Assembly (NCBI GenBank): GCA_963763085.1 | Contig: CAVXNB010000001.1 | Coordinates: forward strand, 310,001-374,000 | DNA length: 64,000 bases | Reading direction: 5' to 3' | From: CAVXNB01 sp963763085 | Lineage (GTDB): Bacteria; Actinomycetota; Acidimicrobiia; Acidimicrobiales; Bog-793 | Shown: piece by piece, positions 41,109 through 50,551 of the stretch | Layout of the letters: each line of letters opens with the position of its first letter | Numbering within the stretch: the first letter of the stretch is position 1 | The notes under the pieces: generated by a model | The model's input: the letters and a program-made list of their open reading frames with translations, nothing else | Told to the model about the DNA's origin: nothing | Databases searched by the model: none | Made by a program: the position numbers and the translations under genes

Positions 41109-42323
41109 ATGAAGACGCGCACCCTGCTCCTCGCCACCGCGACCGGCGCTTCAATGATCGTCGGAGGCCTTGTGGTTTCCGCTCCGGCCACGACGGTTCC
41201 GGCGGCTGCCACCCTGCAGGCCCGGCTGGACTCCGCCACCCGGGTCGCGAAGATCGCCAACGGCTACTGGCTCGTCACCTCGAGCGGCGCCGTCTCCACG
41301 TTCGGTGCCGCCAAGTTCTACGGATCGATGTCAGGCAAGCATCTCAACGCGCCGATCGTCGGCATTGTCGCCAGCCCTGACGGCCATGGCTACTGGCTGG
41401 TTGCCAAAGACGGCGGGGTCTTCAGTTTCGGTGATGCGACCTTCGAGGGCTCACTCGGCAACAAGTACATCGCCTCGCCTGTGGTCGGCATGGCGTCGAG
41501 CAGCGGCAACGGAGCGGCAACCACCGGACTCCAGGGTCCGAGAGGTCCCGTAGGTCCAAAGGGCGCCCGCGGCGCGACCGGTGCAACAGGCGGACGAGGT
41601 GCCACAGGTCCGGCCGGCCCCGCCGGGGCAACGGGTTCGCAAGGCGCAAGGGGTCCGATCGGCATGCAGGGCCCAGCCGGCCCGGTTGGAGCGACGGGCG
41701 CGACAGGCGCCAGAGGTCCTGCCGGAGCGACGAGCGGACGGCGCGACAGGCGCCAGGGGTCCTGCCGGAGCGAACGGAGCGACGGGCGCTGGAGCGACGG
41801 CGCGAGCCAGGGGTCCTGCTGGAGCGACGGCGAGCGCAAAGGGCGCCAGCGGTACGACAGGTGCGCGACCGGATCACAGGGCATCCCAGGGACGAGCGGC
41901 ATCATCGCTGAAGCTGAGTTCTTCGCACTGATGCCGCCGGACAACGCCTCGACGGTTGCTGCGGGAGCCCCAGTGCAATTCCCGCAGAACGGACCGACGG
42001 TGGGCAGTTCGATCACGAGGACTGGTGCTTCGACATTCCAGCTCAGCGCGATCGCTACCTACAACGTGTCCTTCGTGGTCTCGGTCACCGAAGCCGGTCA
42101 GCTCGGCCTCTCGCTCAACGGGGCGCTACTCCCCTACACCGTCAACGGGCGGGCGACGGGCACGTCGCAGATCGTCGGGCAAGCCCTCGTCACAACGACC
42201 GCCTTGAACGAGATACTGAGGGTTGAAAACCCCGCCGGAGAATCCACCGCGCTGACCGTCACCCCACTCGCCGGCGGCACCGATCCGGTCAGTGCCACGC
42301 TGGTGATCCAACAGGCGGGCTGA
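41109..42323 (+). CDS. Secreted collagen-like protein with BclA-type C-terminal domain
   Basis: 404 aa from ATG 41109 (AAGGA upstream). Residues 1-27 signal peptide. Residues 50-125 hold two GYWLV-type repeats (GYWLVTSSGAVSTFGAAKF, GYWLVAKDGGVFSFGDATF). Residues 140-208 are Gly-X-Y collagen triplets. Residues 209-252 are out-of-frame Arg/Ser/Cys-rich sequence from two compensating shifts. Residues 265-404 are a trimeric TNF-like domain close to that of Bacillus BclA (EFFALMPPDNASTV, TEAGQLGLSLNGALLPYTV). It should form a surface filament. ACTGGTAC stands ~50 bp upstream. Confidence 0.82.
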   Translation: MKTRTLLLATATGASMIVGGLVVSAPATTVPAAATLQARLDSATRVAKIANGYWLVTSSGAVSTFGAAKFYGSMSGKHLNAPIVGIVASPDGHGYWLVAKDGGVFSFGDATFEGSLGNKYIASPVVGMASSSGNGAATTGLQGPRGPVGPKGARGATGATGGRGATGPAGPAGATGSQGARGPIGMQGPAGPVGATGATGARGPAGATSGRRDRRQGSCRSERSDGRWSDGASQGSCWSDGERKGRQRYDRCATGSQGIPGTSGIIAEAEFFALMPPDNASTVAAGAPVQFPQNGPTVGSSITRTGASTFQLSAIATYNVSFVVSVTEAGQLGLSLNGALLPYTVNGRATGTSQIVGQALVTTTALNEILRVENPAGESTALTVTPLAGGTDPVSATLVIQQAG

Positions 42324-42387
42324 TTCACGGTTGCCCCGGAGGATCGGCTCATGGCCAGCTGCTGAATCGACCCTCCCAGGAGCGCCG

Positions 42388-42882
42388 TCAGCCTGTTGGA
42401 CCGGAGGTGTCAGGAGCTCCACTGAGCCGCTCGCGGGCGCTCGAGGAGTCGGACAACGAGACGAGCCGTCCCGCCTTACCGAGCCCGAATGGCGGCATGT
42501 TGCCGTAGACAGCCTCGTACTCACCCGCTCTCACCCGGTAGGTCTCGTGCCAAATCCCGGTTCGGCCGCTCTTGCCAACGCGACGCCAATAGTTGCGCCA
42601 TGCACGCAGATGGGGGTCATCCTTGTCCTTCGCGAACGCCTCGAGTTGCTCGAAGGACCGCCAGTACTGGACGATCACCGGTAGACCCATCTGATATCCG
42701 AGCAGGCCCTTCTCCGGGTGAGCGACCAAGTAGTCCAACATGTGCTTCATGCCCCGACGACCGCCCAGGTCCGCGATGCTCCGAAACAGATGAAGCTTGC
42801 TGTTGAAGCGCGCGCCGATGAGGAATACGACGAAGTCTCCGTCGATCTCCGCCGTCATTCGCCGTCCAGCTACTTGCGCCAT
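42388..42882 (-). CDS. DUF4188 (monooxygenase-like) protein
   Basis: 164 aa. MTAEIDGDFVVFLIGARFN, MKHMLDYLVAHPEKGLLGYQ, PVIVQYWRSFEQLEAFA and GIWHETYRVRAGEYEAVYGNMPPFGLG are the conserved parts of DUF4188, a dimeric ferredoxin-like fold related to antibiotic-biosynthesis monooxygenases. The reaction is unknown. A second ABM-like protein is encoded just upstream, so they may act together. The last ~25 residues are disordered. The start could be Met1 or Met9. Confidence 0.8.
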   Translation of the reverse strand: MAQVAGRRMTAEIDGDFVVFLIGARFNSKLHLFRSIADLGGRRGMKHMLDYLVAHPEKGLLGYQMGLPVIVQYWRSFEQLEAFAKDKDDPHLRAWRNYWRRVGKSGRTGIWHETYRVRAGEYEAVYGNMPPFGLGKAGRLVSLSDSSSARERLSGAPDTSGPTG

Positions 42883-42922
42883 CCCCCACCTCGTCGCGAC
42901 TCGAGTTTACGTGCCTCCCGGC

Positions 42923-43234
42923 TCAGTAAGACGTGTCTTCCACGACCGTCAGGTCGACGAACTCCGGAGGTCCATCGAAAATATCCGCCATGGTTGCCCT
43001 TACGGACTGCAGCGCTTCCTGGCGTCGCGGATCCTGCTCTCGTGCCCGGGCTCTCTCTTCACTCTCGAAGATGACGAGATGGTAGATCCGGCTGGGGTCC
43101 TTCTGGTCCCGCATGGCCAACGACCGTAGGAGCCCCGTGTCTGGCTGCTCGGTTGCTCGCAGCTCCTCGTACAACCGAGGCAGGTCCCCTTCCTTCCCCG
43201 GCTTCAGACGCATGGTGATGAGTTGTGCCCACAT
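42923..43234 (-). CDS. Antibiotic-biosynthesis-monooxygenase-like (ABM fold) protein
   Basis: 103 aa from ATG 43234 with a GGGGAGGA ribosome-binding site; the longer frame to 43342 is not needed. MWAQLITMRLKPGKEGDLPRL, LLRSLAMRDQKDP, YHLVIFESEERARAREQDPR fit a small ferredoxin-like ABM or dimeric stress-response domain. The cofactor or substrate is unknown. It is 40 bp upstream of the DUF4188 gene. Confidence 0.72.
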   Translation of the reverse strand: MWAQLITMRLKPGKEGDLPRLYEELRATEQPDTGLLRSLAMRDQKDPSRIYHLVIFESEERARAREQDPRRQEALQSVRATMADIFDGPPEFVDLTVVEDTSY

Positions 43235-43557
43235 GTACGAATCCTCCCCAGCTGATCGATCCTGACTCGGAGCCTGCCGCCACAAGGTTGCCCGGCGCAA
43301 GAGCAAATGTCGAAGACCGAAGGCGAAGGCCCCCGCCGCCAATACGAGGGCCCTCGCCCTTCCCGGTTATCCCCCCTCCCGAGACGTTGTGCTCATGCGA
43401 GGGCGGAGGGGGGCGCCGCTGAGCGTCAACGTTGCTGCCGCAGCCTGTGAACTTCTTGAGAGAATGCTGAGAGAGCTCTTCTAATCGCGGAAGCTCCGCG
43501 ACGAACCGCGGCCCTGGTTGGTGGCGATCCGTGTGTCGGCTCAGTCGAGCCAAGCGC

Positions 43558-44415
43558 TCACGACTTGCCGGCTTCGTACACCTCGGTAAACAGGTCGCCT
43601 TGCGCAGCCCCGGCGCCGGACCTGCCGCCACCCCGGCCGCGCAGTACAAAGGCGATGCCGACCGCAATCACGGCGCCGGCGATCGGACCGGCCACGTAGA
43701 TCCAGTAACCGGTAAACGTTCTGCTGACGAGATCGGGCCCGAACGTGCGGGCCGGGTTCATCGAGGCGCCCGAGATGGGACTGCCCCATAGACCGGCGAG
43801 GGCGATGTAGCCGCCCACTCCCAAGGCGCCGAAGATGCCGATGTTCTGCGCCCCCGAGGCCGTGCCGAGGATCACGCTCACGAGACCCACGGTCAAGATG
43901 AGCTCCATCCAGAACGCCGCCATGTCGGAGTAGCCGTGGGCGGGGTAGTTGGACCCGTACATGGACGAGACGTTGATGACGCCGCGCAAGAACAGGGCGG
44001 CGAGCGTCGCCCCGATCAGCTGCACCAGTATGTAGCCGGGCACACGGCGCCACGGGAAGTCACGCCGCAGGGCAAAGGCGATGCTCACAGCCGGGTTGAG
44101 GTGTGCACCGGACACCTTGCCCATGAACAAGATGATCGCCATGACCATCAGCGCTGGGGCCACGACTGCGGCCTGGCGGCTGATCACGCCAGGGAAGGCC
44201 TGGCCCATCATGCCGCCACCAGCGGCGACGAGAACGAGGAAGAAGGTGCCGACCAGCTCAGAAAAGAGGCGCCGCCACTCCTGGCGCGGGTCGTTGAAGT
44301 CCGCGATGCGATCGATGAGGCCCTGCTCGTAGCGGGCAAGAGGGCCCAACGGGCCCGGCGCGGGCGGCTTCTGTTCCGAAGTGCTGAGAGGTGGTGCTTC
44401 TTGCTCCGGGGTCAT
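43558..44415 (-). CDS. Aquaporin/glycerol facilitator (MIP family)
   Basis: 285 aa, six membrane segments and both half-helix motifs: SGAHLNPAVS and SGASMNPARTFGPDL. The N-terminal ~45 residues are a cytoplasmic Pro-rich extension. It lets water or small neutral solutes cross the membrane passively. Pore selectivity residues suggest the water-channel (AqpZ-like) side, but I did not resolve this. The gene is 4 bp downstream of the DUF2252 stop. Confidence 0.9.
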   Translation of the reverse strand: MTPEQEAPPLSTSEQKPPAPGPLGPLARYEQGLIDRIADFNDPRQEWRRLFSELVGTFFLVLVAAGGGMMGQAFPGVISRQAAVVAPALMVMAIILFMGKVSGAHLNPAVSIAFALRRDFPWRRVPGYILVQLIGATLAALFLRGVINVSSMYGSNYPAHGYSDMAAFWMELILTVGLVSVILGTASGAQNIGIFGALGVGGYIALAGLWGSPISGASMNPARTFGPDLVSRTFTGYWIYVAGPIAGAVIAVGIAFVLRGRGGGRSGAGAAQGDLFTEVYEAGKS

Positions 44416-44419
44416 TCCC

Positions 44420-45850
44420 TCACACTCCCGTCTCGGCCGTCAGGCGCCCCGCCGCCACCGCGTCGCGCAAAGCCTCGTAGTCGCGCTGGTTCTGCTCCGC
44501 GTAGGTCTCGGCAAACGACGCGATCGCTTGGTCGAAGGCGAGCCCCTGGCCGAGATAGGACGCGATCGCGATCCGATCTCCGGAGCGGGCGTGTGCTCTG
44601 GCAAGCGTCCAGCCGCAAAGCCGGGCCCATACGAGGAGACCGGCCGGAAGCATGGAATCGGTATCGACAGAGCCTTTCCAATCACGGAGCTGGCGGACGT
44701 AGAAGTCTCTTTGCTTGCCGTCCGGAGCCTTTTCAATCCGCTGCCACCCGAGGAAGATGTCGCTACTCGCCTGCATGAGATGCTGACCAGCCACGACCCG
44801 CTGCCCGCAGTTCCTGTGGATGCTCTTATGCGTGAACCGCTCCAGCACTGAGGCTTGCGCCTCTTTCACTTGCAAGAAGAGGGGGTCACCGTCATCGCGG
44901 CCAACCATAAGGACAATCCACGCCCGCGTTCCGACGCTTCCGACGCCGACGACCTTGCGGGCCATCTGAACGAAACGGAACTGGTCCAGCAAGTGACGGC
45001 GATCCTCTTGCAACGTTCGCTGGTAAGAAGCCAGCAACCGTGGCAGTTGATCCGAGAACACCTGATTTTCCACTGACGAGAACAGTTCCTCGATGGGCAC
45101 GATGGTCGGCGGGTTGCTCACGATGCGTGCCTTGCCGTCGACGACGGTTGTGAGCTTGTTGAACGCGTCCATGCTGTCGCGAGTCCTTGCTTTCGCGATC
45201 AACTTCTCCGTTCGTGCCCGACCGATCTTGTCGAGTTGCCCTCCGACCTGCGCGAGCGCCTCGTCGACGTTGAGCCGCGAGTACCACACCTCGAGGTTGT
45301 GCATCTGTGCGAACTGTCGCATACCGGTTCGATAGGACTCCGCCGAGGCGAGTACAGCCTGGCGACGGTCCTTGTCGAGAAAGCCACGCTCCCGGCACGC
45401 GATCTCCACGCTCGCGGCGAGACGTTTCACGTCCCACTCCCAGGGTGCCGGCAGGGTCTCGTCGAAGTCGTTGACGTCGAGGACCATCGACCGCTCGGGA
45501 GAGGCGAACACACCGAAGTTCGACAGGTGCGCGTCGCCACACGCCTGCACCGTCAATCCCGAAGTTGGCGTGGTAGCCAGATCCGAGGCCATGATCAGGG
45601 CGGCCCCACGGAAGAAGGTAAAGGGCGACACGAGCATCCTGCCGTACCGGATTGGGACCAACTCGGGAACACGTGACTCTGCCTGCTCTTCCAGGAGTGC
45701 TACCGGATCGGGCCTAGACGGCGCCGGCTCGTAGACTGCCTGACTGGACCTCGGTACCTGCAAGCGCGCCGCCTTACCGCGAGCGGCGCGCTCCGCCGGC
45801 GTGAGAGGCGGCACCTCAACCGGCCGACTCGGGGGAACTGAATCCGACAT
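44420..45850 (-). CDS. DUF2252 family protein
   Basis: 476 aa from ATG 45850 (GGAGGGAG 5 bases upstream); an in-frame ATG at 45889 is less likely. Conserved DUF2252 segments: IRYGRMLVSPFTFFRGAA, QACGDAHLSNFGVFASPERSMVLDVNDFDETLPAPWEWDVKRLA (kinase-like active-site pattern with D-x-H-x-x-N), FTHKSIHRNCGQRVVAGQHLMQ, and RQLRDWKGSVD. The fold is like aminoglycoside kinases but no substrate is known. Four bases separate it from the aquaporin gene. Confidence 0.87.
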   Translation of the reverse strand: MSDSVPPSRPVEVPPLTPAERAARGKAARLQVPRSSQAVYEPAPSRPDPVALLEEQAESRVPELVPIRYGRMLVSPFTFFRGAALIMASDLATTPTSGLTVQACGDAHLSNFGVFASPERSMVLDVNDFDETLPAPWEWDVKRLAASVEIACRERGFLDKDRRQAVLASAESYRTGMRQFAQMHNLEVWYSRLNVDEALAQVGGQLDKIGRARTEKLIAKARTRDSMDAFNKLTTVVDGKARIVSNPPTIVPIEELFSSVENQVFSDQLPRLLASYQRTLQEDRRHLLDQFRFVQMARKVVGVGSVGTRAWIVLMVGRDDGDPLFLQVKEAQASVLERFTHKSIHRNCGQRVVAGQHLMQASSDIFLGWQRIEKAPDGKQRDFYVRQLRDWKGSVDTDSMLPAGLLVWARLCGWTLARAHARSGDRIAIASYLGQGLAFDQAIASFAETYAEQNQRDYEALRDAVAAGRLTAETGV

Positions 45851-45916
45851 CGACGCTCCCTCCGTTTGGTGACCTTCGAACTCGTTCATCGTCTCGATGG
45901 CTCCGCAAGCCCCGTG

Positions 45917-46105
45917 CTACCGCGGCCTCCTGCTTGGCATCAGGGCCCCGATCAGCCAGAAGATCGGCAGGAAGATCCCGATGATGAACATCACCCAGTG
46001 ACCTTTTCTGATCGAAAGCAGACCGAGAGTCACGATGAGGACGAAGTAGAGCACCGCCCAAAGTGCGATCCAAGCACTGCTGATGACATTCGTTGCTACG
46101 AGCAT
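45917..46105 (-). CDS. Small membrane protein
   Basis: 62 aa with two hydrophobic segments (residues ~7-30 and 36-56) and a basic tail PSRRPR. GAAGGG stands before the ATG. It resembles short PLD-nuclease-N/phospholipase-like leader membrane proteins only in shape; no family call is made. Located ~70 bp upstream of the DUF2252 gene, same strand. Confidence 0.6.
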   Translation of the reverse strand: MLVATNVISSAWIALWAVLYFVLIVTLGLLSIRKGHWVMFIIGIFLPIFWLIGALMPSRRPR

Positions 46106-46317
46106 CTGTCACTTGCCCTTCAGTTGAGCCGCGAGCGTGAATCCCCGGCGCCGCGGACGGCGAAGACGTGCCGCGGGTCAATCTACTGCTCCTGCTTCTC
46201 TCCGGCTCCTGGCTTCCGCTGCTCTTTCGCGATCTGAGGGCGTCGGGTCGTCGGACGGACCTGCGAGTACGCTCCGCCTGTCGGATTGGAGTCAGCGCCC
46301 GAGATCGGGAAGGCAGG

Positions 46318-47184
46318 ATGAGGAGCTCGGTTCGGGTTCGGTCCAGGGATGTACCCGCTGCCGCGTTGGTTTGTGTGATCTTGGCCGGGTCGCTGTTAGC
46401 TGCTTGCGGGGCAACGAGCATCGGGCGCGTACACAAGTCTGGGTCGCGGTCGACCTCGACTTCGACCACGACTACAACTGTGCCGGCCTCCACCACCGAG
46501 CCGCCAACGACGGCACAGTCATCGACTACTACCAGCACCATCTCTTCGAAGCCGATGACGAGTTGCACGTCTGTCGTCCACATCGGGGACTCCACCTCCG
46601 AGAGCCTGGTGTCCAATGACTACATCAGCCCCTCCCAACAGCTTCCGGCGCAGTACCGGCGGGTCGGTGTGCGCAGCGTCATCCTCGAGATCTCCGGTGC
46701 CCGCTCGATAGTTGAGACCTTGCAGGGTCAGGCGAATGGATACGAGGTGGCGCAGCAGCTCGTCGCCCAGAAGTACCGCGGGTGCTGGGTCATCGCCCTC
46801 GGCACCAACGACGCGGCCAATATCGCCGTCGGTTCCAACACGAACGCTGCGAGCCGCATTCAAGAGATGATGTCGATCACCGGCGGCCAGCCGGTCATGT
46901 GGGTCAACGTGATATCGCTGCTCAGTAGCGGCGCCTACGCAGAGTCGAATATGCAGAGCTGGGACCGCGCACTTCTGGCCGCCTGCGGCAGATATCCGAA
47001 CATGCGCGTCTACAGCTGGGCATCGATCGCGAGACCAGGCTGGTTCGTCTCAGACGGGATTCACTACTCCTCGGTCGGGTCGGTGTTTCGCTCTGCGGAC
47101 ATCGCCGACGCGTTGGCAGCGGCGTTCCCAAGCAACCCGCCGCCGGGACACCACGGCGGCAGCGCGAGCTGTGCAGTGCGCTGA
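46318..47184 (+). CDS. SGNH/GDSL-type hydrolase lipoprotein
   Basis: 288 aa from ATG 46318. Residues 1-33 form a lipoprotein signal with lipobox LLAAC. A Ser/Thr stalk (~40-75) follows. The hydrolase has VVHIGDSTSESL (nucleophile Ser), ALGTNDAANI (block III Asn) and VSDGIHYSSVG (Asp-His pair). It likely deacylates or deacetylates a cell-wall or extracellular ester. It is similar in build to O-acyltransferase-associated SGNH domains. Anchored outside the membrane. Confidence 0.83.
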   Translation: MRSSVRVRSRDVPAAALVCVILAGSLLAACGATSIGRVHKSGSRSTSTSTTTTTVPASTTEPPTTAQSSTTTSTISSKPMTSCTSVVHIGDSTSESLVSNDYISPSQQLPAQYRRVGVRSVILEISGARSIVETLQGQANGYEVAQQLVAQKYRGCWVIALGTNDAANIAVGSNTNAASRIQEMMSITGGQPVMWVNVISLLSSGAYAESNMQSWDRALLAACGRYPNMRVYSWASIARPGWFVSDGIHYSSVGSVFRSADIADALAAAFPSNPPPGHHGGSASCAVR

Positions 47185-47187
47185 CGG

Positions 47188-48237
47188 TCAGATCTTGAAA
47201 GCGGTGAGGAAGCCCTCGGTCATCTCATCGTTGGCCCCGACGGCCACGCATTTCCCGCCCGAGCTGCACGACACGCCGGCGATGCCGCCGAATCCCTTCA
47301 CGTGCGTGTCCACGCCGGGGGTGCCGTTGGTCAGCCTCACCAACGTGCCGGCGGAGCCCGAGGTGCCAAAGAACCCCCCGACAGCTACGCACGTCGTCGC
47401 GCTCGCGCATGCCACTGCCTTGAGCCCTGTACTGGTGACTACCTTATGGGGAGCGCCGGGAACGCCGCCCTTCACGGTCACCACTCCCCCATCGGTTCCA
47501 ACGCTGGTGGCTGCGTAACAAGTAGTCGCCTTGGGGCAGGCGACCCCGAAATATTCGGTTGTGGCAGTCGTCGTCCTGACCTTGCCAGGTTTGCCGTGGG
47601 ACACGGTCACAACGGCCCCTGGCTCGCCGATGCGGGCGATGCCGCCGCCGACAACGAGGCAGAATCCGGCAGACCGGCACGCGATCCCGAAAGGCGTCGC
47701 CATTTTGCTCACGAACGCCTGGCGGGTGACCCTGCCATTCGAGATGGTGACCACAAGGGTCCCCTTCTTGTTGTGGACCGTCCCCACCGCGTAACACAGA
47801 GTGGCATTGACGCAGGCAACACCAGTGAACGAATTGACCGTCGGGACAGCAAGCGGCGACTGCGAAACGCCCGCGATGTGGACCACGACGCCGTCGGCGA
47901 GCTGGTTGAACCCGACGGCGTAGCAGTTGCTCGCCGAGGAGCAAGAGATGGCGTTGAGCTCGTTGGCTCCGTTCACCAGCGTGGGCGTCCCCGGCCGGCC
48001 CGACGTTATGGTCACAATGGCGCCGCGGATGGTGGACGGTTGCTGAAGGTCGCCGACCGCAAAGCACTTGCTTGCTGACACGCAGGCGACGCCGTTGAGT
48101 CCGACGGTGCCCTTCACGGGCACCCCTCCGCTGCCGGCCAGTGCCGGCGCAGCGATTCCGACTACGAGAAGGCCGGCCGCGAACACGACCGTGGCAAGCG
48201 CGCCAACGTATCTGGTCGGGCGAAGAACTCTGGACAC
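47188..48237 (-). CDS. Secreted repeat (propeller-like) protein
   Basis: 349 aa from GTG 48237 (GAGGGGGG 5 bases upstream). Signal peptide residues 1-34 (VFAAGLLVVGIAAPALA). Seven or so repeats of the form L/F-x-x-VACxSAxxCxAVG (GVACVSASKCFAVGD, AISCSSASNCYAVGF, GVACVNATLCYAVGT, GIACRSAGFCLVVGG, GVACPKATTCYAATS, AVACASATTCVAVGG, GVSCSSGGKCVAVGA), each with a probable disulfide. This suggests a beta-propeller. The function is unknown. Such proteins are common in soil actinobacteria. Confidence 0.75.
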   Translation of the reverse strand: MSRVLRPTRYVGALATVVFAAGLLVVGIAAPALAGSGGVPVKGTVGLNGVACVSASKCFAVGDLQQPSTIRGAIVTITSGRPGTPTLVNGANELNAISCSSASNCYAVGFNQLADGVVVHIAGVSQSPLAVPTVNSFTGVACVNATLCYAVGTVHNKKGTLVVTISNGRVTRQAFVSKMATPFGIACRSAGFCLVVGGGIARIGEPGAVVTVSHGKPGKVRTTTATTEYFGVACPKATTCYAATSVGTDGGVVTVKGGVPGAPHKVVTSTGLKAVACASATTCVAVGGFFGTSGSAGTLVRLTNGTPGVDTHVKGFGGIAGVSCSSGGKCVAVGANDEMTEGFLTAFKI

Positions 48238-48420
48238 GAAGACCCCCCTCAGCGATGTCCAGCGCAGGTTACCCCGATCGCGCACACGACGAGTAATGCC
48301 GCACCGACGGGCGCCTCGTCGGCGCGCCGGGATTCAAAAGCGTCCTTCCGCCCCTATCACCGGAAGGGCTATGGTCCTTGCTCCTGGAACGGTCCACGTC
48401 GAGGCGGGAGGAGTGTCTTC

Positions 48421-49692
48421 GTGACTGGCAGCCGTGTGGGGGCAGCGGACGTCAATTTGTCGGACCCCTGTTTCTGGGAGCTGCCAAGGAGACAACGGTT
48501 TGCCGCCTTCGCCGCCCTCCGCGCGGTGCGGCCGGTCTCGTGGCAGCCGCCGCCGATAACTTGGGCGCCGCGCAACGGTACCGAGCCCGGCGGCTACTAC
48601 GCCGTAACCCGCTACGACGACGTACGCGCGATACACCGTGACACCGCTACCTTCCGCTCCGGAGAGGGCGTCATGCTCTATGACAACCTCCCTCTCGATA
48701 TCCAGTACCGCTACGACGGTTGGATCAGTCTCGACGCTCCGCAGCACACCGCCCTTCGCCGGCACATCGCCCATGCCTTCACTCCGCGCGTCATGAGGCG
48801 GCTCGAGGGCTCGATCAAAGAGCGCGCCGCGGAGTGCATCTCAAAGGTGGCGGCCTCAGGCGAGTGCGATTTCTACCGTGACATCGTTGCGCCTCTTCCG
48901 GCCACCGTGATGCACGATCTGCTCGGAGTTCCAGAGGACGCCCGCCCGCGAGTCTCCCGGCTCGTGCACGAAGCGGTCCGCTTCGGCAGCGCCAGCTCCT
49001 TCGACGACTGCCTCGAGAGTGCGCTCCAGGTATGGGGCTTCGCCCAGGAACTCGCAGAGGAGCGACGAAGGCTTCCCGCCGACGACCTCATGACGGCGAT
49101 CGTGCAGGAGGGGCCCGACGGCACTCGCTTGAGCGACGAGGACGTCGTCGTCACGTTCTGGCTCGTGCTGACGGGTGGTAGCGACACGATGGCGCTTGCC
49201 GCCGCTCATGGCATGGCCGCTCTCGGCGAGCATCCGGACCAACGTCTCGCCTGGCAAGACCACTACGAGAAGATGGCGGAGACGGCGATCGAGGAGATCC
49301 TCCGCTGGTCGGCTCCCGTGATCTCGATGCGGCGCAAGGTGGCAGTCGACACCGAGATCGCCGGCCAGGCGATCAGTGCAGGCGAGAACGTGCTCGTCAT
49401 CTACCCCTCTGCCAACCGCGACGATACGGTCTTCGCCGATCCGGAGCGATTCGACATCACGAGGTCACCCAACCAGCACGTCAGCTTCGGGTCGAGCGGT
49501 CCGCACTTCTGCCTCGGGGCCCATCTCGCCCGTCTGGAACTGAAGGTCTTCTTCCGCGAGCTGTTCGAGCGCCTGCCCGACCTGGAGGTCGCGGGCGAGC
49601 TCGTCTACGTCGCGGACCCGTTCATCGACGACATCTCGTCGCTGCCGTGTCGGTTCACCCCAACCGATCTGCCCCGTGCGACGAGAACGTGA
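48421..49692 (+). CDS. Cytochrome P450
   Basis: 423 aa from GTG 48421 (GGGAGGAG 7 bases upstream). Heme loop FGSSGPHFCLGAHLAR with the axial Cys, K-helix EEILR, and the I-helix LVLTGGSDTMALAAAHG in which the usual A/G-G-x-E/D-T-T ends in T-M. Soluble bacterial class I type that needs a ferredoxin, which is not in the window. Substrate unknown. A cupin gene follows 62 bp later. Confidence 0.92.
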   Translation: MTGSRVGAADVNLSDPCFWELPRRQRFAAFAALRAVRPVSWQPPPITWAPRNGTEPGGYYAVTRYDDVRAIHRDTATFRSGEGVMLYDNLPLDIQYRYDGWISLDAPQHTALRRHIAHAFTPRVMRRLEGSIKERAAECISKVAASGECDFYRDIVAPLPATVMHDLLGVPEDARPRVSRLVHEAVRFGSASSFDDCLESALQVWGFAQELAEERRRLPADDLMTAIVQEGPDGTRLSDEDVVVTFWLVLTGGSDTMALAAAHGMAALGEHPDQRLAWQDHYEKMAETAIEEILRWSAPVISMRRKVAVDTEIAGQAISAGENVLVIYPSANRDDTVFADPERFDITRSPNQHVSFGSSGPHFCLGAHLARLELKVFFRELFERLPDLEVAGELVYVADPFIDDISSLPCRFTPTDLPRATRT

Positions 49693-49754
49693 CGACGCCC
49701 ATAAGCAGAGATAACTTTTTCGGTGACAGACCGTGCGAGTGAATGGGGGCAGCT

Positions 49755-50117
49755 ATGGCAGGACTCGAACGCAAGCGCTTCGACAACGCGGATGAGACGC
49801 GTCCCTTCGCTGATAAGGGGCAGGTGGAACTCGTGACCATTGCCGGCGGCGTCGTAGGGCGTGCAACGTTCCAACCGGGTTGGAAATGGTCCGACCACGT
49901 GAAACCGATTGCCGGCACCGATAGCTGCCAGGCGGCGCACATGGGGTACGTGGTCTCTGGTCGTCAACGGATTCTGATGGACGACGGCACCGAGCTCGAG
50001 ATCGGCCCGGGAGACGTCGTCTCCATACCCGCTGGGCATGACGGTTGGACCGTCGGCGACGAGCCCTGCGTCGTGCTCGACTTCTCAGGAATGGCGGATT
50101 ACGCGAAGCCGAGCTGA
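49755..50117 (+). CDS. Cupin-domain protein
   Basis: 120 aa. One cupin barrel: VVGRATFQPGWKWSDHVKP, CQAAHMGYVVSGRQRILMDDGTELEIGPGDVVSIPAGHDGWTVGDEP. Motif 1 holds only one clear His (AAHMGY), so metal binding is uncertain. Possibly a small isomerase or binding protein in the same unit as the P450. The ATG at 49755 is favoured over 49743 because of the G-rich stretch before it. Confidence 0.78.
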   Translation: MAGLERKRFDNADETRPFADKGQVELVTIAGGVVGRATFQPGWKWSDHVKPIAGTDSCQAAHMGYVVSGRQRILMDDGTELEIGPGDVVSIPAGHDGWTVGDEPCVVLDFSGMADYAKPS

Positions 50118-50551
50118 GCCTGGCCTCCTCGGCTGGGACACGGTTGGTCGTTACCGGGGCGCTCATTGTATGGGGCGCACCCGTACTCGCCCCGCGCTTG
50201 GCCGCGCGTAGATGCAACAACCGCGGCGGCCGGGCCGCTTGAGCGAGCGCGGGTGCGCCGGTCGCACCCACCTCCTCGAAGAGATCTACCTGCATGTGGT
50301 CAACGTCGGCAAGAAGGTTGGGGCAGACATGGGTCGCTTTTCTCCCGGCGAAGCGCCCCCAGGCCAGACTTGAAAACCGTGCCACAAGCGTTCGACGGCC
50401 AGGTCGTCCGGGGCGCGTCGTTCACGCCAGGGACCCACGTTGGCCAACGGCGACACCGCTAGCTCATTAGCCGTCCCGGCTTTGCGACGTCGGGTGCTCC
50501 CGCTGGCGGGCGGAGCAGGATTGGCCCTCCCGCCGACCGGACAACTTGTAA
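50118..50551. other. Intergenic stretch with no clear gene
   Basis: 434 bases. A 44-codon frame (TTG 50239, reading THLLEEIYLHVVNVGKKVGA) looks peptide-like but has no start signal and could be a gene remnant. No hairpin or promoter stood out. Confidence 0.4.

Noticed and set aside
42307..42399. TCCAACAGGC and its complement ~80 bases apart after the collagen gene, considered as a terminator
   Set aside because: The loop is too long for an intrinsic terminator and no U-tract follows.
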